From Dysgonamonadaceae bacterium (lineage in GTDB: Bacteria; Bacteroidota; Bacteroidia; Bacteroidales; Azobacteroidaceae): a stretch of 9,694 bases of DNA. Below, piece by piece: positions 1-8,362 of the stretch (its first letter is position 1; each line of letters opens with the position of its first letter). A program made the translations under genes and the position numbers. Under the pieces are notes generated by a model, which saw only the letters and a program-made list of their open reading frames with translations, was not told where the DNA came from and did not search any database. The stretch spans positions 1 to 9,694 of the forward strand of contig JAITAH010000160.1 of the NCBI GenBank assembly GCA_031284225.1, given 5' to 3'.

Positions 1-1772
1 GGCCCGTACGTCCGGCAAGCGCGGTAATCGGCGCCTTCTTTATCCATTCCGAAAGCAGACCAGACGGCGGGACGGTAAATCGCATCGTCGCTCACATTGT
101 GCATGCAAACCGGAATGTGCAGCATGGATGCCAGCGTTATCAAATCGGCGCCAATATGTCCGTAGCTAATCGACCCGTGATTGGCGCCCCAATCATTCAT
201 CACCGAATAGACGTCTTGGAAATTCGGACGGTCCGTTAAGCGAGGAACAAACCAAGTGGTCGGCCAGCCTTTGTCTGTCCGTTCGTCGATAATTGCATGT
301 ATTTCGGGGTCGATATCGGCTGTCCAACCTTCGGCTAACTGCAATACGGGACCGATGCCTTTAATCAGGTTCAGGCGAACCATCGTGCAGGGCATTCCGC
401 CCTTCGACAGGAATTTGGACGAGAAACCGCCGCCCCGGAAGTACTCGCGATTGGCGGGCATCCATGTAGTAGCGTCCAAACAGGCATTGGCTTCCGCTTC
501 GGTAATCTCCCAAAAAGGTTTCATTGCCGGGTGGCCGGAGTTATCGTTTTGGCGGCCGCTTCCGTCTAACGAGGCGGCGCCCGAATTGATTAAGTGAATC
601 ATGCCGTTGGCGGCTAAGCCTTCCAGTTTCTTGCCCGTAACCCGTTCTACGGCTTCGGGACTCCAATAGGTGCGAACGTCGGCAAAGATTTGCGCTGTGT
701 TGGTCAGCAGATAGCCGAACAGCATGGCGGCGCCGTTCAAGGCGTCGTTTTCCGTTGCCACGATGTAGGGAGCGCGCACGCCCGACCAGTCGAAAGACGA
801 ATTAAGCAGGGCTTCGGTAAAATCGCCGTTCGGATAAAAATCCGTCCATTGGCGTTGCCCCTGAAAACCGGCGGCGATGGCGTTGTGTCCTAAAGATTCT
901 TCGCCGAATCCCATTTCTTTTAATTTCGGGTTACCAGTCATTAAATCTTTGACGATCAAAGTCATTTTTACAATAAATTCCCAATCGGCATCGCGTTCCG
1001 CACGGTTCTTCACCAAATGCGGTTTATTGATGGTGTCTTCGCCTTCCCGGCAATGTGCATGTGCCCAAGCCAGCGCTTTTTCGTATTCGTCGTTGTCGTA
1101 AATGCCCAAAGTCATGCGGCGGATGATTTCCACTTCGTCGATGCCTTCGCAACGCATACCGAGGTAGTCTTCAAAGAAATCGGTATTGACAATCGAACCG
1201 GCAATGCCCATACAAACGGCGCCAATCGAAAGATAGGATTTACCGCGCATAATGGCTACGGCCAATCCGGCTTTGGAGAATCGCAGCAGTTTTTCCTTTA
1301 CGTCTTCCGGAATACCGGCGGCGCCGGCGTCCTGCACGTCGCGTCCGTAAATGCCGAAAGCGGGTAAGCCTTTTTGCGCATGTCCGGCCAGTACGGCGGC
1401 TAAATAAACGGCGCCCGGCCGTTCCGTCCCATTGAATCCCCACACGGCTTTGACGGTATGCTGTTCCATATCCATCGTTTCGCTGCCGTAGCACCAGCAG
1501 GGCGTAACGGTGATCGTAACGCCTACGCCTTCTTTCCGGAATTTCTCGGCGCAAGCGGCGCTCTCGGCCACCCGTCCGATAGAGGTATCGGAAATCACGC
1601 ACTGAACCGGCGTTCCGTCGGGATATTTTAATGTAGCGGTCAGCAGTTCTACAACGCTTTTTGCCATATTCATCGTTTGATTTTCCAACGATTCGCGAAT
1701 GCCTCCCATCCGTCCGTCAATCACGGGGCGAATGCCTATTTTCGGCCATTGGCCTTGATACCTGTTTTTCAT
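1..1772 (-). CDS. fucI: L-fucose isomerase, C-terminus cut by window edge
   Basis: Cytoplasmic, Mn-dependent aldose-ketose isomerase that converts L-fucose to L-fuculose; the family also accepts D-arabinose, giving D-ribulose. The frame is open from an ATG at 1772 to base 1 (590 codons). Metal ligands known for the E. coli enzyme (E337, D361, H528) are found four residues later: E341 in the segment [11 protein letters not shown]365 in FADVRTYW and H532 in GANHGS. E. coli FucI has 591 residues, so with this shift only about five residues should be missing beyond the window. The N-terminal segment [20 protein letters not shown] (residues 11-30) is also typical. The start lies 9 bases after the rhaD stop, so it is cotranscribed with the rhamnose genes. 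The leader is A-rich with no Shine-Dalgarno. Family assignment is firm; whether the in vivo substrate is L-fucose or D-arabinose is open. Confidence 0.95.
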   Translation of the reverse strand, partial: MKNRYQGQWPKIGIRPVIDGRMGGIRESLENQTMNMAKSVVELLTATLKYPDGTPVQCVISDTSIGRVAESAACAEKFRKEGVGVTITVTPCWCYGSETMDMEQHTVKAVWGFNGTERPGAVYLAAVLAGHAQKGLPAFGIYGRDVQDAGAAGIPEDVKEKLLRFSKAGLAVAIMRGKSYLSIGAVCMGIAGSIVNTDFFEDYLGMRCEGIDEVEIIRRMTLGIYDNDEYEKALAWAHAHCREGEDTINKPHLVKNRAERDADWEFIVKMTLIVKDLMTGNPKLKEMGFGEESLGHNAIAAGFQGQRQWTDFYPNGDFTEALLNSSFDWSGVRAPYIVATENDALNGAAMLFGYLLTNTAQIFADVRTYWSPEAVERVTGKKLEGLAANGMIHLINSGAASLDGSGRQNDNSGHPAMKPFWEITEAEANACLDATTWMPANREYFRGGGFSSKFLSKGGMPCTMVRLNLIKGIGPVLQLAEGWTADIDPEIHAIIDERTDKGWPTTWFVPRLTDRPNFQDVYSVMNDWGANHGSISYGHIGADLITLASMLHIPVCMHNVSDDAIYRPAVWSAFGMDKEGADYRACRTYG

Positions 1773-1781
1773 GTTCGCTTT

Positions 1782-2588
1782 TTATTTAGGTAAATTAAAT
1801 GCCGTTTTCAGTTCGTTCATTTGTTCCGTCGTCATTCCCTGCGGTTCAAACCCCATGGAACGGGCGGTAAGGTAGATTTGCGCCGATTTGGAAAGCGTAT
1901 CCACGCTGTCGAAAGCTTCCATAATATTTTCGCCGACGGCTGTAACGCCGTGTTTTTCCCACATTACTACATCGTATTCGGCCAATGCCTGAATAGTGGC
2001 GTCGGCCAAATCGAACGAACTGGGTAATGCGTAAGGAATGATACCTAATCCGCGCGGACAGAACGCGCGGGTTTCGGGAATCATGCTCCAAAGCAGATGC
2101 GTCAACACGTCTTTTTCTAAGAATGCCGGATGGTGAGTCATGGCAATCAAATCGGTGGGATGCGTATGGAGGACGGCTTTATAATTCGAAGCTTTTCCTA
2201 TCAAATAATTATGTATCGACAGGTGGGAGGCCAACTCGGATGTCGGTTTTACAAGACGGTCGGCAATGATTTCGTAATGGCTGCCATCGTCCAAAATCCG
2301 GATGATTGAACCGTTTTCCATCGGATAACGCGCCAAATCGCGCATCCGCAGATTGGTTCCCTTGCAGAAGAAATAGCTGCCGCGCAAGTGAGGAAGCGTT
2401 CGTCCGATGGGGATGACGGCGCTCAGGGATGGCATGTTCCGTATTTCATCGTCTATCCGGTCGGTTACGTTGATTGTGATATTTCCGCCGTTGCGTTCCG
2501 CCCATCCTTTTTGCCAAAGGTAACCGGCCACTTCGGCCACTTCGTCGATTTGCCGTTTGAGTTCGGCTCTGTTGTTCAGTATTGACAT
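1782..2588 (-). CDS. rhaD: Rhamnulose-1-phosphate aldolase
   Basis: Cytoplasmic zinc-dependent class II aldolase that cleaves L-rhamnulose 1-phosphate into dihydroxyacetone phosphate and L-lactaldehyde, the last step of the core rhamnose pathway. The 268-residue product is close to E. coli RhaD (274). Zinc ligands are visible as H141 and H143 in VLHTHPTD and H213 in WEKHGVTAVG; the catalytic acid corresponds to E118 in KPTSELASH. A second conserved Glu is E172 in SMIPETRAF, and the phosphate-site segment is ERNGGNIT (31-38). These match the RhaD branch of the class II aldolase/adducin family rather than the shorter FucA or AraD (about 215-230 residues). The ATG start at 2588 is preceded by a run of A residues and lies 18 bases after the permease stop; fucI follows after 9 bases. 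Because a FucA is not visible, this enzyme might also serve fuculose 1-phosphate, but that is inference. Confidence 0.96.
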   Translation of the reverse strand: MSILNNRAELKRQIDEVAEVAGYLWQKGWAERNGGNITINVTDRIDDEIRNMPSLSAVIPIGRTLPHLRGSYFFCKGTNLRMRDLARYPMENGSIIRILDDGSHYEIIADRLVKPTSELASHLSIHNYLIGKASNYKAVLHTHPTDLIAMTHHPAFLEKDVLTHLLWSMIPETRAFCPRGLGIIPYALPSSFDLADATIQALAEYDVVMWEKHGVTAVGENIMEAFDSVDTLSKSAQIYLTARSMGFEPQGMTTEQMNELKTAFNLPK

Positions 2589-2606
2589 TTTTTTTCGGAT
2601 TTTTAT

Positions 2607-3938
2607 TTATGAATCTTTTCCGTATCGTTCTTCCGAGATTTGTTTCAACGCTTTGCCGCGCGTATTGGGCGTCCAAGCAACTCCCACGATCAACGCGATT
2701 ACCAACAAGCCTACCATAATATTACCGGCTGTATAGAAACCGGCGGAGGCATAAACGCCTGTGAAAACGAAAGACCATATTGCCGCTCCGCCCCGCACAA
2801 TAAAAAACATCACTCCCTGAGCTGCCGCACGGTAACGGGCAGGAAAAAGTTCCGTTGCCCACAACGCATAAAAGGCTTGTACGCCGAATCCTGCATGAAT
2901 GCCCCACAGTATGACAAACGTCCACAGCGCGGTAGTATTGGTAATACCTACGAAGGTCAGAATAATCCAAGCGGCCACGCCCAGCGTTGTGCCGAAAGCA
3001 TATAAAAGGCGCTGATTCACTTTATCGGCCAAAAGGGCAAAACCGGTAAAAGAAAACAATGCGGTTAATCCCCACATCGCCATTTGCAGGAAGTTTGCGG
3101 TTTCGTTGCTCAGTCCGCCGGCGGTTTCATAAACGTGCGGCATAAAGAAACCCATTGCGCCTGCCACGAAATTCCACGTCAAATAAATGCCTACCAAGAA
3201 TACGATGGTTTTTACATTAATCATATTCATAAACAGTTCTTTGTATGGATTTTCCCGTTTACCGACTACTTTCTGCTTCTTTAATTCCATCCACTCTGCC
3301 GATTCGTTCAGTTGCCGTTGCAGGAGCCAAGCAATTAATGCGACAATGAATAAGGTAAAAAATATCAGCCGGTTGCCGAACAGGTTAAGTGCGGCGATAT
3401 CTTGGGTTTGCAATATCCAAGCGCCCAACCGGCGTACTTCATCGCCCAAGGGGCCGGTGGGGGAAAACAGCCAGCCGAGCAGGAAAATGATTGCCGGCCC
3501 GATCGACCAAGCAAACTGCGAAATACCGATGTTTCGCCCGCGGTTATGGATTTCCGACGTTTCGGATATGTAGGTCCAAGAAGCGGGAACGCCTACGCCC
3601 ACCGAAATGCCGGTGATCAGGAATCCGGTAAGCAACATCGGAAAGTTGCACGAAAACAGAATAATCCCCACGCCCAGCATGTAAAGCAACATATTATAAG
3701 TATAAATGTTTTTCCGTCCATATCGATCGGCCAGTCGTCCGCCGATGATAGCGCCTAACGCGGCGCCAAAGCAATTTGCGCTCAATGCGTTGAGCCAACC
3801 GAGATCGGTTTCCGTTAATCCGAGGTAATTTTGCCAGAGCGTCAGGCCGCTTGCGCCTGCTACAATGGAACCCGCATCCAGATAATTGGTCAGCGATACG
3901 GCTATTGTGCTTTTTAAACTCCCTTTTTGTTGTTCCAT
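2607..3938 (-). CDS. MFS sugar permease, probably for L-rhamnose
   Basis: Inner membrane transporter of the major facilitator superfamily, 443 residues with about 12 hydrophobic segments. The signature loop between segments 2 and 3 is present as GGRLADRYGRKN (66-77), a degenerate copy is ADKVNQR (304-310), and the sugar-porter/metabolite-H+ symporter motif is seen as ELFPARYRAAAQG (363-375), followed by PNTRGK (424-429) after the last segment. An acidic residue in the first segment (NYLDAGS, D21) is a candidate for proton or substrate coupling. It is neither RhaT (a 10-segment DMT-like protein) nor the FHS-family FucP by these motifs. It sits between rhaA (10 bases upstream) and rhaD (18 bases downstream), the place I recall for the rhamnose permease in Bacteroides, so L-rhamnose-proton symport is the best guess. 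Substrate is inferred from position only; fucose or a rhamnose derivative is possible. Confidence 0.85.
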   Translation of the reverse strand: MEQQKGSLKSTIAVSLTNYLDAGSIVAGASGLTLWQNYLGLTETDLGWLNALSANCFGAALGAIIGGRLADRYGRKNIYTYNMLLYMLGVGIILFSCNFPMLLTGFLITGISVGVGVPASWTYISETSEIHNRGRNIGISQFAWSIGPAIIFLLGWLFSPTGPLGDEVRRLGAWILQTQDIAALNLFGNRLIFFTLFIVALIAWLLQRQLNESAEWMELKKQKVVGKRENPYKELFMNMINVKTIVFLVGIYLTWNFVAGAMGFFMPHVYETAGGLSNETANFLQMAMWGLTALFSFTGFALLADKVNQRLLYAFGTTLGVAAWIILTFVGITNTTALWTFVILWGIHAGFGVQAFYALWATELFPARYRAAAQGVMFFIVRGGAAIWSFVFTGVYASAGFYTAGNIMVGLLVIALIVGVAWTPNTRGKALKQISEERYGKDS

Positions 3939-3948
3939 AATCGTTTAT

Positions 3949-5202
3949 TTACCTTTTAGCAGTTACTTCTTTTTCGTATTGCTGAATTTCCGTAATATAA
4001 TCTTCGCCGACCGGAATGTCGTTTTTCAGGCAGAAATAATCCCAAACGGCGTTCCAAGGCAAGCTTTTGGCTTCTTCCAACAACGCCAAGCGTTCAAAGT
4101 ACCGGCCTTTTGCTTCGTATTCGCGCAGTTGCGGGAGAGGTTCCAACAGGGCTTGCAGAAAGGCTTTTTGCGTAGCGCGAATACCGATGACGTAAGCGCC
4201 CAAGCGATTGATGGAAGCGTCAAAATAATCCAATCCAATATGTACGCGGTTCAAAGCGGCGGCGCGGACGATTTCTTTGGCCAACTCCAATACTTCGTCG
4301 TTCAGAATGGTTACGTGGTCGGAATCCCAGCGAATCGGACGACTTACGTGCAACATGATTTCCGGCGTAAACAGCAAAAGCGAAGAAATTTTATCGGCAA
4401 TGCTTTCCGACAAATGAAAATGCCCGGTATCTAAAGTAACGATTTTCTGCTTTTTCGCGCCATAGCCCAAATAAAAATCGTAGGATCCGACGGTGTAACT
4501 TTCCAGTCCGATGCCGAACAATTTGGCTTCGATACAGTCTTTCATGTGCGCGTATTCTTTCGCAAAGATCTCGTCGAGCGACTGTTCCAACAGTTGACGG
4601 TATTTCAACCGATTGACGGTATAATCTTTTGCGCCGTCGTGTATCCAGAGGTTCATGATGCAGGGATCGTTCTGGAATTTTCCCATTTCCTCGGAAATCA
4701 GGCGGCAGCGTTTGGTATGTTCGATCCAGAACCGGCGGATGGCGGGATCGGGATTCGCCAGCGTTAAATCGCCGCTTTTAGGATGTCCGAAAGAGGTAGA
4801 ATTGAAGTCCAGTTTCAGGCCTTTTTCTTTCGCCCATTGCATCCAACTGACAAAATGAGCCGGTTCTACAGCATCTCGGTCAACGATTTTCCCCTGAAAA
4901 TCGCCGTAAATGGCATGCAAATTCAGGCGATGGCCGCCGGCTACCAGCGTCAACACTTTTTCGATATCCCGGCGGATTTCTTCCATGTTCCGCGCTTTAC
5001 CCGGATAATTGCCGGTTGCCTGAATGCCGCCTCCGCCCAGATTGCCGAGATTTTCAAAGCCGGTTACATCGTCGGCCTGCCAGCAGTGAATGGATATGGC
5101 GATTTTTTGCAGTTCGTCGAGTGCCTTTTCCGCATCGACGCCGGCGTCGGCATAGCGTTCTTTCGCTATTTCATACGATTTTTGAATACTTTCACTTTTC
5201 AT
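3949..5202 (-). CDS. rhaA: L-rhamnose isomerase
   Basis: Cytoplasmic metal-dependent isomerase that interconverts L-rhamnose and L-rhamnulose, the first intracellular step. The 417-residue product matches E. coli RhaA (419). The metal ligands known from E. coli (E234, D267, H294, D302, D304, D334) all map with a constant shift of nine: E225 in CIEAKLFG, D258 in TLDTGHFH, H285 in LHVSRP, D293 and D295 in RWDSDHV, and D325 in HIGLDYFDASINR. The opening region has the typical SIHCWQADDVTGFE segment (37-50) and the glycine-rich GNLGGGGIQATGNYPG (53-68). The ATG at 5202 is chosen because it lies 16 bases after the rhaB stop and gives a family-normal N-terminus; the leader is AT-rich without a Shine-Dalgarno. 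The permease gene starts 10 bases after its stop. Function is very secure. Confidence 0.97.
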   Translation of the reverse strand: MKSESIQKSYEIAKERYADAGVDAEKALDELQKIAISIHCWQADDVTGFENLGNLGGGGIQATGNYPGKARNMEEIRRDIEKVLTLVAGGHRLNLHAIYGDFQGKIVDRDAVEPAHFVSWMQWAKEKGLKLDFNSTSFGHPKSGDLTLANPDPAIRRFWIEHTKRCRLISEEMGKFQNDPCIMNLWIHDGAKDYTVNRLKYRQLLEQSLDEIFAKEYAHMKDCIEAKLFGIGLESYTVGSYDFYLGYGAKKQKIVTLDTGHFHLSESIADKISSLLLFTPEIMLHVSRPIRWDSDHVTILNDEVLELAKEIVRAAALNRVHIGLDYFDASINRLGAYVIGIRATQKAFLQALLEPLPQLREYEAKGRYFERLALLEEAKSLPWNAVWDYFCLKNDIPVGEDYITEIQQYEKEVTAKR

Positions 5203-5218
5203 AATTTATTATTGTTTA

Positions 5219-6658
5219 TTATTGAATTTTTGTTTGCGGATAAAATACTTCCGGCACAATCGACCGGCGGATAATGCTCCGTATTTCATTCAGCGATTGC
5301 ACGACGCCCAAGCCTTTGGCCTGCATCATGACATTGCCGAGTGCGGTAGCTTCGGCAGGGCCTGCCACGACGGGAATACCGATAGCGTCGGCCGTCATCC
5401 GGTTCAATTGTCTGTTTTGAGAGCCGCCGCCGATCACATGCAATTTTTCGATGGGAAAGGGCGCCATTCTTTGCAGACTGGTTAATACTTCTTTGTATTT
5501 CAGCGTTAAACTGTCGAAGATGCAACGGATAAATTCTGCCGGAGTTTCCGGAACTTTCCGGTTGTGTTGCCGGCAATAATCGGCAATCGCGCGCGTCATA
5601 CTTTCCGGATGAGCAAAAGACGGATGGTCGGGATCGATAACGGACTGAAAACCGGCGACCGAACCGGACATTTCTGCCATTTCGGAATAGGCGTATTTCT
5701 GTCCGGACGCTTCCCATTCTTTGCGGCACTGCTCCAATAGCCACATGCCGGTAATGTTTTTCAGGAAACGGGTAGAGCCTTCGACGCCGCCTTCGTTGGT
5801 GAAATTCAGCCGGTAGGCTTCGTCTGTGATAATGGGTTCTTTCACTTCGATACCCATCAGCGACCAAGTTCCCGAACTGAGATAGGCAAAGTTTTCGTTT
5901 TCCGCCGGCACAGCGGCAACCGCCGAAGCCGTGTCGTGTCCCGCAACTGCAATGACCGGAATTTCGGGCAATCCGCATTCCTTTGCAACGCTTTCCGTTA
6001 ACCGGCCGATCGCCGTACCGGGCATTATCAGGGTTTGCATGATGGAGGACGGAAGATTCAACGCTTCAAACAGCCGGGCTTCAAAGCGCTTCGTCCGAGG
6101 ATTCAATAATTGCGAGGTAGATGCGATGGTATATTCGCAAACCTTCTTTTCCGTCAGAAAATACGACAAAGCGTCCGGCATAAACAGGATACTGCGGGCG
6201 GCCTTCAACGGGGAAAAGTTTTCGCTCCGAGCGGCAAACAGCTGATAAATACTGTTGAAATTCATGATTTGAATACCCGTCAAACCATACGTTTCTTTGG
6301 AGGGAATGTGTTTGAAGAAGGCCTCCGGCGCGCCGAGGGTATAAGGGTCGCGATAGGAACGCGGCTGACTTAAAAGGGTTCCGTCTTCGCCCAAATAAAC
6401 GAAATCCACGCCCCAAGTATCGACGCCGATAGCGTCCAGCGGAATGTGCAGGGAAGCGGCAGTAGCCAATCCCTCTTTCAACGCTTCGTACAGCGCAAAA
6501 ATATCCCAATAATATTTATCCCCGACGCGGATGATTTTGTTCGGAAAACGGGTGAGTTCTTTTAATTCGACTACGCCGTTTTGCAACGTGCCCACTATCG
6601 AACGTCCGCTCGTAGCTCCTATATCGAACGCAAAAAAATGATAAGTCTTCTTCTGCAC
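5219..6658 (-). CDS. rhaB: Rhamnulokinase (GTG start)
   Basis: Cytoplasmic ATP-dependent FGGY-family sugar kinase that phosphorylates L-rhamnulose at O1. The 479 residues are close to E. coli RhaB (489). The N-terminal phosphate-binding segment is FAFDIGATSGRS (9-20), followed by GVDTWGVDFVYLG (78-90), which is characteristic of RhaB. The catalytic base is D242 in VAGHDTASAV, followed by the SSGTWSLMG segment (261-269), and the C-terminal nucleotide-site motif is VIGGGSQNRQLNRM (408-421). The start codon is GTG at 6658; upstream there is one AAA codon and then the in-frame stop of the symporter gene, and no ATG occurs in frame before conserved sequence, so GTG is the only sensible start. The three-base gap suggests translational coupling to the symporter. 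rhaA follows after 16 bases. It could also accept L-fuculose, but nothing in the sequence shows this. Confidence 0.96.
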   Translation of the reverse strand: MQKKTYHFFAFDIGATSGRSIVGTLQNGVVELKELTRFPNKIIRVGDKYYWDIFALYEALKEGLATAASLHIPLDAIGVDTWGVDFVYLGEDGTLLSQPRSYRDPYTLGAPEAFFKHIPSKETYGLTGIQIMNFNSIYQLFAARSENFSPLKAARSILFMPDALSYFLTEKKVCEYTIASTSQLLNPRTKRFEARLFEALNLPSSIMQTLIMPGTAIGRLTESVAKECGLPEIPVIAVAGHDTASAVAAVPAENENFAYLSSGTWSLMGIEVKEPIITDEAYRLNFTNEGGVEGSTRFLKNITGMWLLEQCRKEWEASGQKYAYSEMAEMSGSVAGFQSVIDPDHPSFAHPESMTRAIADYCRQHNRKVPETPAEFIRCIFDSLTLKYKEVLTSLQRMAPFPIEKLHVIGGGSQNRQLNRMTADAIGIPVVAGPAEATALGNVMMQAKGLGVVQSLNEIRSIIRRSIVPEVFYPQTKIQ

Positions 6659-6664
6659 TTTTTA
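6656..6664 (-). other. Stop-start junction TAA-AAA-GTG between symporter and rhaB
   Basis: On the minus strand the symporter gene ends with TAA (6664-6662), followed by AAA and then the GTG start of rhaB (6658-6656), all in the same reading frame. There is no Shine-Dalgarno upstream of the GTG. The arrangement implies that ribosomes finishing the symporter reinitiate on rhaB, which is inference from spacing. Confidence 0.8.
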
Positions 6665-8344
6665 CCAGAAATAAATGTAAAACAATACGGTAATACCCAA
6701 AATGATGCAGGTATGGATAACGTCCCACTTATCCCACGATGCACGAGTGGCCGCTTTTTGTTCCGGCGAAGTAGAACCAAACGTCAAGCCCTGAATTTGA
6801 GCGGCCGGCGCCGGTTTGGTAAACAGACTGATTAAGATAATCATCGCTATACAGAACAATAGCATACCTCCGGAGAAGAACAACCAGTTGACGTCGAAAA
6901 ACAGGTTTTTGAACCAACTGTCGCCGGCCGTCAAGCCTGCAGCCGACGCATAATAAACTTTCGCGCCCAAACGGGTAATTCCGATGAGGAATCCGATAAT
7001 CAAGCCCCACATACCGCCCTTGGGCGTAATCTTCTTGGAACAGATGCCCAGCAGGAAGGCGGCCGCAATGCCCGGCGCCAACACCGATTGCACATCCTGC
7101 AAATAATTGTAGAGCACCGACCCCACGCTTTTCATTACCGGAATCCAGAGAATACCGAGCACAACGATCACCACCGTTGCGATTCTTCCTACATACAACA
7201 AGTTTTTTTCGGAGGCTTGGGGTTTATATTTTTTATAAAAGTCGATCGTAAACAGCATGGCCGACGAGTTGAACAGCGAAGCCAGCGAACTCATCAACGC
7301 CGCCAAGATACCACACACGACTAAACCTTTCACACCGGCCGGCAGCAATTTGGCCACCAGGGTCGGAAAAGCGGCGTCGGCCGTAGTCAGTTGAAACGCC
7401 TCGCCGTTGACGACAACGCCGTTTTTCATCATGGCATAAGCAATCATCCCCGGAATCATGAACAGGAACACAGGCGTCAACTTCAAATAAGCGCCGAAAA
7501 TAGCGCCTCGACGCGCCTGTTTTTCATTTTTTCCCGAAAGCACCCGCTGCACAATGTACTGGTCGGTACACCAATACCAGAAACCGATTACCGAAGAACC
7601 GATCAGCACGCCCAGCCAAGGAAAATTCGTGTCGCGATTACTGCGAATCAGGTTAACCATGCTATCGCCGTATTCGTTGACGGGCGTTGCCCGCGCCGCT
7701 TCCAACACCTGCTCCCAACCGCCTACGGCTTTCAAGCCCAAGGCAAGAATGATAAGCGAGCCTAACAATAAGATAGGCGTTTGCAGCACCGACGTATAAA
7801 GCACGGATTTCATTCCACCGATCACCGTATAGAGGGCGGTAATCAACACCAGACCGATGGCGGCAATCCAGAAAAAGTCGATCCCCCAGATTTCCTGAAT
7901 ACCGAATACTTCTTTGAAAACCAGTCCGCCGGCATAAACCGTTACGGCCACCTTCGTCAATACATAACTGACTAAGGAAATGACGGACAGAATGGTGCGG
8001 GATTCTCGGTTATAACGTTTTTCTAAAAATTCCGGCATGGTATAAACCATGCTGCGGGAATAAAACGGGACGAATACCCATCCGAGTATCAAAATCATCC
8101 ATCCTTGAATTTCCCAATGCGCCATCGCCATCCCGCTTGATGCGCCGGCGCCCGCCAAACCAATCAAATGTTCGGAACCGATATTCGATGCAAAAATCGA
8201 AGCGCCGATAGCCAACCACGTAGCATCCCGTCCGGCCAAAAAATAATCGCCCGAAGTATTCTGTTTCTGTTTAAATACCCAAACGACAATCGCCACGAGT
8301 ATGACGGCAAAAATGCCGATAACAATCCAATCTAACGTTAACAT
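6662..8344 (-). CDS. SSS-family sodium/sugar symporter (SGLT type)
   Basis: Inner membrane sodium-coupled solute transporter of 560 residues with roughly 14 hydrophobic segments, the first at about residues 5-23 and the last at the very C-terminus (about 541-559). The SGLT-type signature in the first core helix is ASNIGSEHLIGLAGAGAS (52-69). The Na2 sodium site region known from vSGLT is seen as ILAALMSSLASLFNSSA (346-362), with S352 and S353 as likely ligands. WYWCTDQYIVQRVLSG (256-271) is a further typical segment of the sugar-transporting branch. The ATG at 8344 is 18 bases after the ribulokinase stop and its leader is A-rich; rhaB starts three bases after its stop. Its place directly after an AraB-type kinase suggests a pentose such as arabinose as substrate, while its coupling to rhaB would also fit rhamnose. 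Substrate cannot be read from the sequence. Confidence 0.92.
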   Translation of the reverse strand: MLTLDWIVIGIFAVILVAIVVWVFKQKQNTSGDYFLAGRDATWLAIGASIFASNIGSEHLIGLAGAGASSGMAMAHWEIQGWMILILGWVFVPFYSRSMVYTMPEFLEKRYNRESRTILSVISLVSYVLTKVAVTVYAGGLVFKEVFGIQEIWGIDFFWIAAIGLVLITALYTVIGGMKSVLYTSVLQTPILLLGSLIILALGLKAVGGWEQVLEAARATPVNEYGDSMVNLIRSNRDTNFPWLGVLIGSSVIGFWYWCTDQYIVQRVLSGKNEKQARRGAIFGAYLKLTPVFLFMIPGMIAYAMMKNGVVVNGEAFQLTTADAAFPTLVAKLLPAGVKGLVVCGILAALMSSLASLFNSSAMLFTIDFYKKYKPQASEKNLLYVGRIATVVIVVLGILWIPVMKSVGSVLYNYLQDVQSVLAPGIAAAFLLGICSKKITPKGGMWGLIIGFLIGITRLGAKVYYASAAGLTAGDSWFKNLFFDVNWLFFSGGMLLFCIAMIILISLFTKPAPAAQIQGLTFGSTSPEQKAATRASWDKWDVIHTCIILGITVLFYIYFW

Positions 8345-8362
8345 ATTTTTCTTACTTATGAA

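Noticed and set aside
256..597. Plus-strand open frames at 256-597, 690-893, 877-1101 and 1017-1367
   Set aside because: The minus strand carries a continuous FucI frame through the whole region with catalytic residues intact, so these are antisense shadows.
1..1772. Reading the missing FucI stop as a pseudogene
   Set aside because: The frame is uninterrupted and runs off the edge about five codons before the expected end, so the truncation is due to the window.
3886..4434. 182-codon open frame on the plus strand across the rhaA-permease junction
   Set aside because: It is antisense to the end of rhaA and the start of the permease, both conserved; its product has no recognisable family pattern and no supporting context.
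5203..5218. AT-rich repeat-like gap between rhaB and rhaA as a promoter or terminator
   Set aside because: Only 16 bases long, with no hairpin or promoter-like pair of boxes; it fits a simple A/T-rich translation leader.
4783..5274. 163-codon open frame on the plus strand opposite rhaA
   Set aside because: Antisense to the conserved N-terminal half of RhaA, low-complexity composition expected from a shadow frame.
5286..5978. 230-codon open frame on the minus strand inside rhaB
   Set aside because: It lies wholly within rhaB in another frame, is very rich in Arg and Gly in a way typical of shifted reading, and rhaB itself is conserved through this stretch.
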